Source: Rhodanobacter spathiphylli B39 (GTDB lineage Bacteria; Pseudomonadota; Gammaproteobacteria; Xanthomonadales; Rhodanobacteraceae). From it: a stretch of 64,000 bases of DNA. Below the pieces are notes generated by a model that had not been told where the DNA came from, did not search any database, and worked only from the letters and a program-made list of their open reading frames with translations. The position numbers and the translations under genes are program-made. The stretch is taken from NCBI RefSeq assembly GCF_000264295.1, contig NZ_AJXT01000033.1, positions 17,429-81,428 on the forward strand, in the 5' to 3' direction. Shown piece after piece: positions 16,305-24,000 of this stretch (position 1 is the first letter of the stretch; the number at the start of each line of letters is the position of its first letter).

Positions 16305-17726
16305 TCAGGTCGCGGCCAGGCTCACGCTGAAACGGGCACCGCCGAACTCCGGCGAACGATCGACCACCAGCTCGCCCTGATAGGCATGGACGATGTCCTG
16401 CACGATGGACAAGCCGATACCGTGGCCCTGCACCCGTTCGTCGCCCCGCACGCCGCGCTGGAGCACCTTCTCGATGTTGTCCGCGGCGATGCCGGGACCG
16501 TCGTCTTCCACGCTGAGCAGCAGGCCCGAGCGCTGCCGTCCCGCCTCGTGGCGCATCCTGACCACCAGCAACACGCGATGGCCGGCCCACTTGAATGCGT
16601 TTTCCAGCAGGTTGCCCATCAGCTCCAGCAGGTCGCCCTGCTCGCCGTAGAACACCGCTCCGTCCTCGATGTCGAATTCGCACAGGACATTTTTCGCTGC
16701 GTAGACCTTCTCCAGACCCTGCACCAGATCCTCGGCGTGGCCGGCGATCGGCACCGCACTGGCGAAGGTCTGCCGGCCCGAGGTGGCCGCGCGCGACAGC
16801 TGGTAGGCGACCAGCTCGTTCATCCGCCGCACCTGGTCGAGCACGCTGTTGCGCCGTGCCGCATCGTCCTCGCCGTTGGCCGATTCCAGTTGCGATCGGA
16901 TCACCGCCAGCGGCGTCTTCAGGCTGTGCGCCAGGTCGGCCAAGGTGTGGCGATAGCGCGTGCGCTGTTCGCGCTCGTTGGTGATGAACGCGTTGATGCG
17001 CTCGGTCAGGCCGGTCAGCTCCAGCGGGTACTGGCTGTCCAGCTGCTCGCTGTCGCCGCGCTCGACCCGGCTCATGTCGCTGGCCACCTTGCGCAGCGGG
17101 GTGAGGCTCCAGCGCAGCAGCAGCAACTGCAGCACGATCAGCATCACGCCCAGGATCGACAGCCAGATCACCAGGGTGTGGCGGAACACCGCGTTCTCGC
17201 CTTCCAGCTGGTCTTCGGTCTGCGCCACCATCACGGTGAGCCGCACCGATTTCTTGTCCAGCGTGTCGAATGCCACGCCGTAGCTGTAGTAATACAGCCG
17301 CCCCATGCGGGTATCGATCGGACCGACGAACACGCTCTGCCCGGGCTCCAGCGGCTTCAGGAAGTTGAAGTCCCGTCCGATCGCCGAGGAGGATTCCCAG
17401 TGGTAGCCGTTGTCGCCCAGCGCCACCGCATACAGTCCCGAACCCGGCCGGGAGAAATTGGGATTGGGTGCGGTTTCCGGCGGCAACAGCTTGCCGTACC
17501 GGTTGACGTCGGTATTGGTGATGTAGGCAATCGCGAAATTCTCGAGCCGATCCTGCAGGCCACGCAGCGCGCGCGCCTTAGTGGTCTGGGTCAGGGTCAG
17601 CCCGACCAGACCGAGGAAGCCGGCCAGCACGAAACTGGTGGCGATCGCCGCACGTGCTGCCAGTGACAGCGGCCCGTGCGACGACCCACGCTCATTCGTC
17701 GTCGCCGTCGGTGCGCGGGATGGCAA
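16305..17726 (-). CDS. Sensor histidine kinase (PhoQ-like) of a two-component system
   Basis: About 473 residues. First TM helix near AIATSFVLAGFLGLVGLTL, a periplasmic sensor domain, second TM helix VIWLSILGVMLIVLQLLLL, then HAMP. The HisKA H-box is LADLAHSLKTPLAVIRSQLE, the ATPase has N-box NLLENAFKWAG, G1 box EDDGPGI and G2 box GHGIGLSIV. It matches the PhoQ/QseC class, paired with the regulator directly upstream, whose end it overlaps. The start is uncertain: no ATG is in frame near the expected N-terminus. The TTG at 17726 is closest, and a GTG at 17744 is the alternative. Confidence 0.88.
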   Translation of the reverse strand: MPSRAPTATTNERGSSHGPLSLAARAAIATSFVLAGFLGLVGLTLTQTTKARALRGLQDRLENFAIAYITNTDVNRYGKLLPPETAPNPNFSRPGSGLYAVALGDNGYHWESSSAIGRDFNFLKPLEPGQSVFVGPIDTRMGRLYYYSYGVAFDTLDKKSVRLTVMVAQTEDQLEGENAVFRHTLVIWLSILGVMLIVLQLLLLRWSLTPLRKVASDMSRVERGDSEQLDSQYPLELTGLTERINAFITNEREQRTRYRHTLADLAHSLKTPLAVIRSQLESANGEDDAARRNSVLDQVRRMNELVAYQLSRAATSGRQTFASAVPIAGHAEDLVQGLEKVYAAKNVLCEFDIEDGAVFYGEQGDLLELMGNLLENAFKWAGHRVLLVVRMRHEAGRQRSGLLLSVEDDGPGIAADNIEKVLQRGVRGDERVQGHGIGLSIVQDIVHAYQGELVVDRSPEFGGARFSVSLAAT

Positions 17727-18384
17727 AGCGGTATCCGCGTCCACGTACCGTCTCGATGGGTTTGAGGGTGCCTTCCGGATCGAGCTTGCGCCGCAGCCGG
17801 CCGATGAACACTTCGAGCACGTTGGAGTCGCGGTCGAAGTCCTGCTGGTAGATGTGCTCGGTGAGGTCGGCCTTGGAGACCAGCTCGCCTGCATGCAGCA
17901 TCAGATATTCCAGCACCTTGTATTCGTAGCTGGTGAGGTCGACCAGCTTGCCTTCCACGGTTACCGTCTGCGCGGTGGTGTCCAGCTTGATCATGCCGCA
18001 GGCCAGGATCGGCTTGGACCAGCCGCTGGCACGACGCACCAGCGCGTTGATGCGCGCCAGCAGCTCCTCGACGTGGAACGGCTTGACCAGGTAATCGTCG
18101 GCACCGTGCTTGAGCCCCTCGACCTTGTCCTGCCAGCTGCCCCGCGCGGTCAGGATCAGGATCGGATAGCGCTGGCCGTGTTCGCGCAGCGCCTTGACCA
18201 GGTCCATGCCGGACATCTTGGGCAGGCCCAGGTCGATGATCGCCAGATCAAACGGCACCTCGCGGCCGAGGTAGATGCCCTCCTCGCCATCCTGCGCCGC
18301 ATCGACGGCAAAACCGTCCCGCTTCAGGCGTGCCGCCAGCGTTTCGCGCAACGGCGCCTCGTCCTCTACCAACAGGATGCGCAT
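17692..18384 (-). CDS. OmpR/PhoP-family response regulator
   Basis: A 230-aa DNA-binding regulator. The receiver domain (1-120) has the acidic pocket EDE near the N-terminus, phosphoacceptor Asp51 in LAIIDLGLPKMSGMD and conserved KPF. The C-terminal winged helix ends RRKLDPEGTLKPIETVRGRG. AAGGAG lies ten bases before the ATG. It sits one base after the PepSY gene stop and overlaps the kinase gene, so the three form one operon. Closest in type to PhoP; whether it senses Mg2+ is not known. Confidence 0.92.
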   Translation of the reverse strand: MRILLVEDEAPLRETLAARLKRDGFAVDAAQDGEEGIYLGREVPFDLAIIDLGLPKMSGMDLVKALREHGQRYPILILTARGSWQDKVEGLKHGADDYLVKPFHVEELLARINALVRRASGWSKPILACGMIKLDTTAQTVTVEGKLVDLTSYEYKVLEYLMLHAGELVSKADLTEHIYQQDFDRDSNVLEVFIGRLRRKLDPEGTLKPIETVRGRGYRFAIPRTDGDDE

Positions 18385-18385
18385 A

Positions 18386-18703
18386 TCAGCGTTTCTCCTT
18401 GCGACCCGCATTCTTGGCGGGCGGATTCTTGATTGACTGGGCCGATGGGGGATTCTTGCCCGATTCGGACGAGACCACCACCACCTTGACGTGTCCCTGC
18501 GGCGTGAGCACCTTGATCCGGTACTCCTGACGACGCCCGACCCCGCGCTGCTCGGCCGACAGGATCTTGCCACCCGTATCCTGTTGCACCTTGAGCACCG
18601 CCTGATCCAGCGTCACCGCCGCCGACTGGGCCGCAGCCACACCGGCCGCACCCACGCACAGCGATATCAGCAGAGCGATGATGAAGTTTTTGTGCCCCGT
18701 CAT
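18386..18703 (-). CDS. PepSY-like periplasmic protein
   Basis: A 105-aa exported protein. The signal peptide (FIIALLISLCVGAAGVAAAQ) is followed by AAVTLDQAVLKVQQDTGGKI and AEQRGVGRRQEYRIKVLTPQGHV, matching the PepSY fold. A basic disordered tail (IKNPPAKNAGRKEKR) ends it. PepSY proteins often accompany PhoPQ-like systems, and this one leads the operon with the regulator and kinase, one base apart from the regulator start. It may modulate the sensor in the periplasm. Confidence 0.75.
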   Translation of the reverse strand: MTGHKNFIIALLISLCVGAAGVAAAQSAAVTLDQAVLKVQQDTGGKILSAEQRGVGRRQEYRIKVLTPQGHVKVVVVSSESGKNPPSAQSIKNPPAKNAGRKEKR

Positions 18704-18785
18704 GCGCGAAATTCCCGTCTGGTTGCTGCCTGGACGCCCAGACTAGGCAATCAGGGCTGAATACTGACCGGATGGACGGCGACTG

Positions 18786-19766
18786 TCACGCCGCCGCACA
18801 CGGCAGCGCAGCGCGCTCCAGCAGTTCCCAGCCCGCACCCGGCAGATGGGCGCCTTCGCTGATCGTGCGACGGAACGCGCGCGCGCCAGGCTCCCCCTGA
18901 TACAGGCCGAGCAGGTGCCGGCTGATGTGCTTCAACGCGGTGCCCCGGGCCAGCTCGGCCTCGACGTAGGGACGCAGGTGCTCCAGCACGCTCTCGCGGC
19001 TGGGCAAGGGCTCGCCGTGCAGCTCGTGCTCGATCTGCGCCAGCAGGTAGGGGTCGTGATAGGCAGCCCGGCCCAGCATCACCCCGTCCAGCTGCGCCAG
19101 GTGTCCGCGCACCTGCGCCACGCTGGTGATGCCGCCGTTGATCACCACCACCAGCTGGGGGAACTCGCGCTTGAGCCGATACACCCGCTCGTAGTCCAGC
19201 GGCGGTATCTCGCGGTTTTCCTTCGGCGACAGGCCTTTCAGCCAGGCCTTGCGCGCATGCACCACCAGCACCTCGACGCCGGCGCCCAGCATCTGTTCGG
19301 TGAAGTGCTGCAGGCCGGCGTAGTCGTCCTGGTCGTCCACCCCGATGCGGCACTTCACCGTCACCGGAATGCCGACCGCATCACGCATCGCCCTGACGCA
19401 ATCGGCGACCAGCGCCGGTTCGTACATCAGACAGGCGCCGAAGCGGCCGGACTGCACCCGGTCCGAGGGACAACCGACGTTGAGGTTGATCTCGTCGTAG
19501 CCCGCCTCGGCGCCGAAGCGGGCGGCCTGCGCCAGCTCCCCGGGATCGCTGCCACCCAGCTGCAGGGCCACCGGGTGCTCCTGCTGGCTGTGCTCCAGCA
19601 GGCGCAACTGGCGGCCACGGACCAGCGCCGCGCTGGTCACCATCTCGGTATACAGCCGCGAACGCGGCGACAGCAGCCGGTGGAAATAGCGGCAGTGCCG
19701 ATCGGTCCAGTCCATCATCGGCGCCACGCAGAGGCGCCATGGCAGGGCAAAAGCAGGGTCATTCAT
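18786..19766 (-). CDS. dusA: tRNA-dihydrouridine synthase A
   Basis: FMN enzyme that reduces U20/U20a in tRNA. A 326-aa TIM-barrel protein. VAPMMDWTDRHCRYFHRLL opens the barrel, INLNVGCPSDRVQSGRFGAC carries the catalytic Cys of the family, VHARKAWLKGLSPKENREIPPLDY is the DusA-specific segment (only DusA has this spacing), and INGGITS and GVMLGRAAY bind the FMN phosphate. Length fits DusA. It lies 62 bases downstream of the 82-aa gene of the calpain cluster but is a housekeeping gene. Confidence 0.95.
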   Translation of the reverse strand: MNDPAFALPWRLCVAPMMDWTDRHCRYFHRLLSPRSRLYTEMVTSAALVRGRQLRLLEHSQQEHPVALQLGGSDPGELAQAARFGAEAGYDEINLNVGCPSDRVQSGRFGACLMYEPALVADCVRAMRDAVGIPVTVKCRIGVDDQDDYAGLQHFTEQMLGAGVEVLVVHARKAWLKGLSPKENREIPPLDYERVYRLKREFPQLVVVINGGITSVAQVRGHLAQLDGVMLGRAAYHDPYLLAQIEHELHGEPLPSRESVLEHLRPYVEAELARGTALKHISRHLLGLYQGEPGARAFRRTISEGAHLPGAGWELLERAALPCAAA

Positions 19767-19828
19767 GCGCCTAGTGTACGTGCTGGCGACGGCCGGCCCG
19801 GCGTGGCCGGCACGTCGCCTGCCTGGCG

Positions 19829-20077
19829 TCAGCGCTGGCGCGAAGTACCGGCCCGTCGTTCGAGGCCGTACAGCGCCTCGCCGTCGGGCAGGGGATCGCG
19901 GCGCAGCAGTCCCTCGCTCACCAGCGCATCGAGCACCTGCCCGATGCGCTGGTGGCCGGTTTCCAGCCGTTGCCGCGGCAGCCACCAGCTGACGATGCCG
20001 CGCAGGGTATCCGCCGCCTGCGGGTGTGAACGCAGGTAGGCGAGTACCTCGCGCCTCACCTCGGCATCGTCCGGCAT
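19829..20077 (-). CDS. 82-aa winged-helix-like protein, last gene of the calpain cluster
   Basis: Small soluble protein. MPDDAEVRREVLAYLRSHPQ and RIGQVLDALVSEGLLRRDPL read like the helices of a winged-helix domain. It starts six bases after the stop of the calpain-like gene on the same strand, so it is very likely co-expressed. It ends with a short basic tail. No family recognised. It may be a small regulator or chaperone for the operon; that is speculation from position. Confidence 0.6.
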   Translation of the reverse strand: MPDDAEVRREVLAYLRSHPQAADTLRGIVSWWLPRQRLETGHQRIGQVLDALVSEGLLRRDPLPDGEALYGLERRAGTSRQR

Positions 20078-20083
20078 CGCCGT

Positions 20084-21538
20084 TCAATGTGCCGTGCCGA
20101 AACCGGCGAAGTATTTCTTGAACGCCCCGATCTCCATCGCGAACACGCCGTCGTTGTCCTTCAGCGTGATCGGTCGCCACCAGCTCACGTCGTACATGGA
20201 AATCGTGGCGTCCAGCACGCTGCTGGTCGCCTCGGTATTGCCCCAGGGATTGCGCAGCACGATCCAGCGCCGGCAGTCGCGATAGGCCCAGCCCAGCACC
20301 GTGTAGCAGTGCGAGCCGACGATGTGCGCGCTGGAATAGTCCACGTGGTCGGGGGCGGCATCGCCGGTCGAGTAGGTCCACGCCGTCATCGGATTGAAGG
20401 TGCGATACGACAGGCAGTTGGAGCGCAGCAGGTGCCACAGGTCGTCGGCGCTGCGGCTGGCCGTGTCGTAGTAATGGCGGGCGCCGCCATTGAGCTGGGC
20501 GGTGGCCCACACGCAGTCGCCCCAGGCGGTCTGCGTGATGTCGGGCATGTCGCTGGAGGTCCCCGTCTTCAGCTTGGCGTAGGCCTTCTCGTAGACGGCC
20601 GGCCATGACTCGCCCGCTTCCCTGGAACGGCAGTAGATCGGGTAGCCGGACGCGGTCAGCGGCACCGCCTCGGTGACCTCGATCGACTTGTCCGGCGCAC
20701 CGCCCGAGTCGGGCTTGCAGAAGTTGATCTGGTCATTGAACTGGGTCTGGCTGGTTCCGGTTGCCCGGGTCAGGTGCGCGATCCGGAACGGCGTTGCCCA
20801 GGCGATCGCCGAAAGCGCCGCGATGTAATAGCAGTTGGCCACCGCACCCTGGACCGGGTCGAAGAACTCGGCGGTCTCGTGGAAGAACTCGCCCGAGGTG
20901 GCCCAGTGCGCACCCGGTGGCGTCCAGCCCTGGATCGCGTTGAGCACGATTTTCGGATCGAAGGTGATCGAGCGGACGACGTCCGCCGACAGGGAGCGTC
21001 CCAGCACCAGCGCGCGCATTGCCGGCGGCAGGCTCAGCGAAACGCGCAGGCGCGAATAGCGTGACAGGTCGCCGCACAGGATCGGCCAGTCGAGGATGGA
21101 CTTGAGCTCGGGCACCCGCGCCATCTCGGCCAGGGTCGTGTACTGGTCGAGGCTGGCCAGCCCGCCCGCCTCGGCGTCGCTGCCGTCCCGGGGCAGCTGC
21201 ACATCGAGCAGCGGCGAGCGCTCGCGCACCAGGTTGAGCTGCTTGTCCAACGCCACGCCCACGTAGAGCGGGCCGCCGTACTTGGGATCGAACAGCTCCT
21301 CGTACGGCGTGGCCAGCACCTGCTCCAGCACGCTGGCGGGGTCGGGTACGGCATTCCAAGGAATCGGCTGGCCGGAAACCAGGTCGGCCAGCGCATACGG
21401 ATTGATCACCGCGCAGTTCTGGCCCTGCGCTCCCGTCGACGCAGCTGCCCGTGATGCGGCGTCCTTCGCGGCCGCCGGTTTCGGCGCCGACGATTTCGGG
21501 CTCGATGTTTTCGCTGTGGAAGTTCTTGACGTGGCCAT
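20084..21538 (-). CDS. Calpain-type (peptidase C2) cysteine protease
   Basis: A 484-aa protein whose C-terminal half is a calpain-like protease core. FDPVQGAVANCYYIAALSAI holds Gln230 (oxyanion hole) and nucleophile Cys236. ESWPAVYEKAYAKL (310-323) matches the conserved calpain WPxLxEKAYAKL helix. GSHCYTVLGW carries His410 and WIVLRNPWGNTE carries Asn430. NDGVFAMEIGAFKKYF (462-477) corresponds to the segment after the active site. So the complete triad is present. The N-terminus is a low-complexity Ser/Lys/Ala tail (2-37) and then an unassigned region (38-225). There is no signal peptide and no EF-hand. AAGGAG lies before the ATG. Its neighbours are unrecognised; it is third in a putative sigma-54 operon. 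Substrate unknown. Confidence 0.85.
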   Translation of the reverse strand: MATSRTSTAKTSSPKSSAPKPAAAKDAASRAAASTGAQGQNCAVINPYALADLVSGQPIPWNAVPDPASVLEQVLATPYEELFDPKYGGPLYVGVALDKQLNLVRERSPLLDVQLPRDGSDAEAGGLASLDQYTTLAEMARVPELKSILDWPILCGDLSRYSRLRVSLSLPPAMRALVLGRSLSADVVRSITFDPKIVLNAIQGWTPPGAHWATSGEFFHETAEFFDPVQGAVANCYYIAALSAIAWATPFRIAHLTRATGTSQTQFNDQINFCKPDSGGAPDKSIEVTEAVPLTASGYPIYCRSREAGESWPAVYEKAYAKLKTGTSSDMPDITQTAWGDCVWATAQLNGGARHYYDTASRSADDLWHLLRSNCLSYRTFNPMTAWTYSTGDAAPDHVDYSSAHIVGSHCYTVLGWAYRDCRRWIVLRNPWGNTEATSSVLDATISMYDVSWWRPITLKDNDGVFAMEIGAFKKYFAGFGTAH

Positions 21539-21633
21539 GTCCCTCTCCTTTCAGTGGTTGCCGACGCATCCGCGTCGCGATTCATTCGCCAGCCGCATCC
21601 CGGTGGCCGACCGGCTCACCGGGAACCGGCGGA

Positions 21634-23823
21634 TCACGGGTGCACGACGCCACGCTCGGCGAGCGCAAAGGCGATCAGCCGGCTGTCGTCGATGCCCAGG
21701 CGCTGGTAGCCGTCGGTGGCCTTGCCATAGACCCGCAGCGATCCGGCGAAGGCCGCATTGACGCAACTGCCGACCAGACTCGCGGGCGTGAAGTCCCGCT
21801 GGTAGTAGCCGGCCACCTTCACATAGGGCGCGGAAACCGTCGCCGCGCTGGATGCCGCCACCTCGACGTACGGCGTCAGCGTGGAGCCCTCCGGCAGTAC
21901 GTGCGATCCACGCGTGACGTCGAAGTCGAACACCGCATGCTGGTTGGGATGCGCCGCGAGATAGCGCAGGCGCACCAGGTCACCGGGGTGATAGCGCAGG
22001 AAACCGCAGTCGTCGCTGGCCGACACGCCGCCGATGCTCGGCTGCGGCAGATCCGCCTGCACCCGGTTGTTGTCCACATGCACGCGCATGACATAGGCGC
22101 CGCCGGCTTCCTCGGCGGCCGTGGACAGGCGGGTCGTGCTGCCGTCGGCATTGCGCGCCAGGAAGCGGAAGCTGCCCGCGCCCGGCATGACCTGATGGCC
22201 GGCGGGATCGAACACCTCGATCTTCACCTCGAAGACACCGGCATCGTCGGTGAGGTTGTCCGGGGACAACGGCGGCGCGGCCAGCATCGTGTTCCACCCC
22301 GCCCCCACCTCGCCCAGGTTGCCCTCGGTCCATTCGCGCACCAGCACGGTGGCCGGATCGGTGCCGCGCGCCGGCGGCGTCTGCGGCTTGAACTCGAACA
22401 GGCCGCTGTGACTGCCCACCGTCACCGGACCGACGGGATAGCTTTCGTAGGTCGGCAGCCGGTCCGAATATTCCATCCGGTAGCCGCGCGCCAGCGGTGC
22501 GCTGATCGGCGTCCAGCTCGGATCGTCCGCACCGGTGTTTGGCGAGGCACCGAGGTGACGCCACGAATAGCGGTAGTACCTGATCCCGCTGGACGGAATG
22601 AAGTACGAGTCGTCGTGGATGAAGTTCAGCGTGCCGCCGAACGGAGCGTTGTAGAGCCAGCCCAGCGAGGTCCCGGTCTGGTAGTCGAGCATGCCGTCGG
22701 GCCGCACCCATCCGGCCGGCGCCGGCGGCGCGCCGGGCGGAATGCCCCAGATCGGCGCGTTGGCGATCGCGTACGGCAGCATGAACAGGGTGACCCCGGG
22801 TGGAACGTCATACGGCGGTTCCTCGCAGGCCACGGCGCCCGGCAGGTTGATCACGACTTCCGAGCCGCAGGGATAATTCCAGTGCGTGCCGCAACCGATC
22901 GACGGGCGGTACACCGTGGTCCAGACACCGCCCTGGAACTGCTCGACCCAGAAGTACAGGTCGGGCTGGTCGGCACAGTCGTGGAAGATCAGCGCCGCAA
23001 AGCGCCCGTCGCTGTCGGCATCGATCGTGGTCAGCGCATCGACCCGGAAGTAGCCCCACAGGTAGGTGAGGTCGCACAGGTGGATGGCGATGATGCTGGC
23101 CAGCCCGAGCAGCTGACGGCGGGCCTGTCCGGCCGACTGTGCTGCGGTCAGTGCCGCCGCGTGCAGGGCCAGGGTCTCCGCGCCGGTCGATGCCGGCGCC
23201 TGCGGCAGCGGCGATTCCGCGGCGGCGGGCAACATGGCACTGCGCGTCATGATCGGCCCGGCCAGCGGGCCGGGATCGGGGATCGGCGGAAACGGCAGCG
23301 GTCGCAACTGCAGCTTGTGCAGCAGGTCGTCGCGCAGGCGCAGGATGTCCAGGTCGGGCAGCTTCTCGATCACCAGCCGGATGCGATCGACCTCGCAGAC
23401 ATGCACGCGCGCGTGACAGACCGGCAATTCCCTGGCGCTGCCGTCGGGCAGGTTGAAGCGCTTGACCAGCCGGCCCCGCACGTAGCACAGGCACCAGTGC
23501 GGAAAGATGTAGGTCGGCAGCTTCAGCTGCAGCACCGGCTTGTCCAGCAGCAGGCGCGTGGCCTTGGCGTAACCGCCCATCCGCTTCAGGGCCGCCGCGG
23601 TCGGCACCGGCTGGCCTTTCTCCGTGGGTGGACCGAGGATCAGCTCGACCATCTGGCCGTCCATTGCGGCGGGCAGCTCAATCACGGCAGCGCCATCGTT
23701 CAACGGCGCCTGGCCCAGCGCGACTCCCTGGCGGTTGAAGGCATAGGCCTGCAGCGCGGGCACTTCGCCCTGGTCGCTGAATTCGACCTTGATCTGCAGG
23801 CGGGCGGACTTTTCTGATTTCAT
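21634..23823 (-). CDS. Large uncharacterised protein (729 aa) of the calpain cluster
   Basis: No signal peptide; begins MKSEKSARLQIKVEFSDQGE with AGGAG before the ATG at 23823. The first ~100 residues look like an all-beta domain (YAFNRQGVALGQAPL). A Cys/His-containing segment follows (PHWCLCYVRGRLVKRFNLPD, then CHARVHVCEVDRIRL). A Pro/Ala-rich linker near 190-225 leads to a helix (LLGLASIIAIHLCDLTYLWG). The large C-terminal part has many Trp/Tyr and paired cysteines (GCGTHWNYPCGSEVVINLPG). It may be a structural or binding protein; the repeated beta character recalls carboxypeptidase-regulatory/transthyretin-like domains, but I cannot assign a family. Confidence 0.7.
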   Translation of the reverse strand: MKSEKSARLQIKVEFSDQGEVPALQAYAFNRQGVALGQAPLNDGAAVIELPAAMDGQMVELILGPPTEKGQPVPTAAALKRMGGYAKATRLLLDKPVLQLKLPTYIFPHWCLCYVRGRLVKRFNLPDGSARELPVCHARVHVCEVDRIRLVIEKLPDLDILRLRDDLLHKLQLRPLPFPPIPDPGPLAGPIMTRSAMLPAAAESPLPQAPASTGAETLALHAAALTAAQSAGQARRQLLGLASIIAIHLCDLTYLWGYFRVDALTTIDADSDGRFAALIFHDCADQPDLYFWVEQFQGGVWTTVYRPSIGCGTHWNYPCGSEVVINLPGAVACEEPPYDVPPGVTLFMLPYAIANAPIWGIPPGAPPAPAGWVRPDGMLDYQTGTSLGWLYNAPFGGTLNFIHDDSYFIPSSGIRYYRYSWRHLGASPNTGADDPSWTPISAPLARGYRMEYSDRLPTYESYPVGPVTVGSHSGLFEFKPQTPPARGTDPATVLVREWTEGNLGEVGAGWNTMLAAPPLSPDNLTDDAGVFEVKIEVFDPAGHQVMPGAGSFRFLARNADGSTTRLSTAAEEAGGAYVMRVHVDNNRVQADLPQPSIGGVSASDDCGFLRYHPGDLVRLRYLAAHPNQHAVFDFDVTRGSHVLPEGSTLTPYVEVAASSAATVSAPYVKVAGYYQRDFTPASLVGSCVNAAFAGSLRVYGKATDGYQRLGIDDSRLIAFALAERGVVHP

Positions 23824-24000
23824 GGCAAGACTCCTGAATTGAGGGGTGGCTTGATGGTCGATATCCGCGACGAACCACCGCTCCGGCACGCACGCCCGGC
23901 TGCCATGCAAGCGGATGCCGGCGGGGTGCGTGTTGCGACTGGGGTGGTTGTCCGTTGCGACAGCGGGCGTTGGAAGCTGGCCCGAAGAACCGTTTCGTGA

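Noticed and set aside
21577..21591. GG-N10-GC match just upstream of the calpain-like gene (TGGCGAATGAATCGC)
   Set aside because: Spacing is right, but the -12 part reads TCGC and the -24 part lacks CAC. It is also only about 40 bases from the start codon.
23901..23924. Second -24/-12-like element upstream of the 729-aa gene (minus strand CGGCATCCGCTTGC)
   Set aside because: GG and GC are only nine bases apart instead of ten. Sigma-54 tolerates this poorly, so the gene is more likely read from the upstream promoter.
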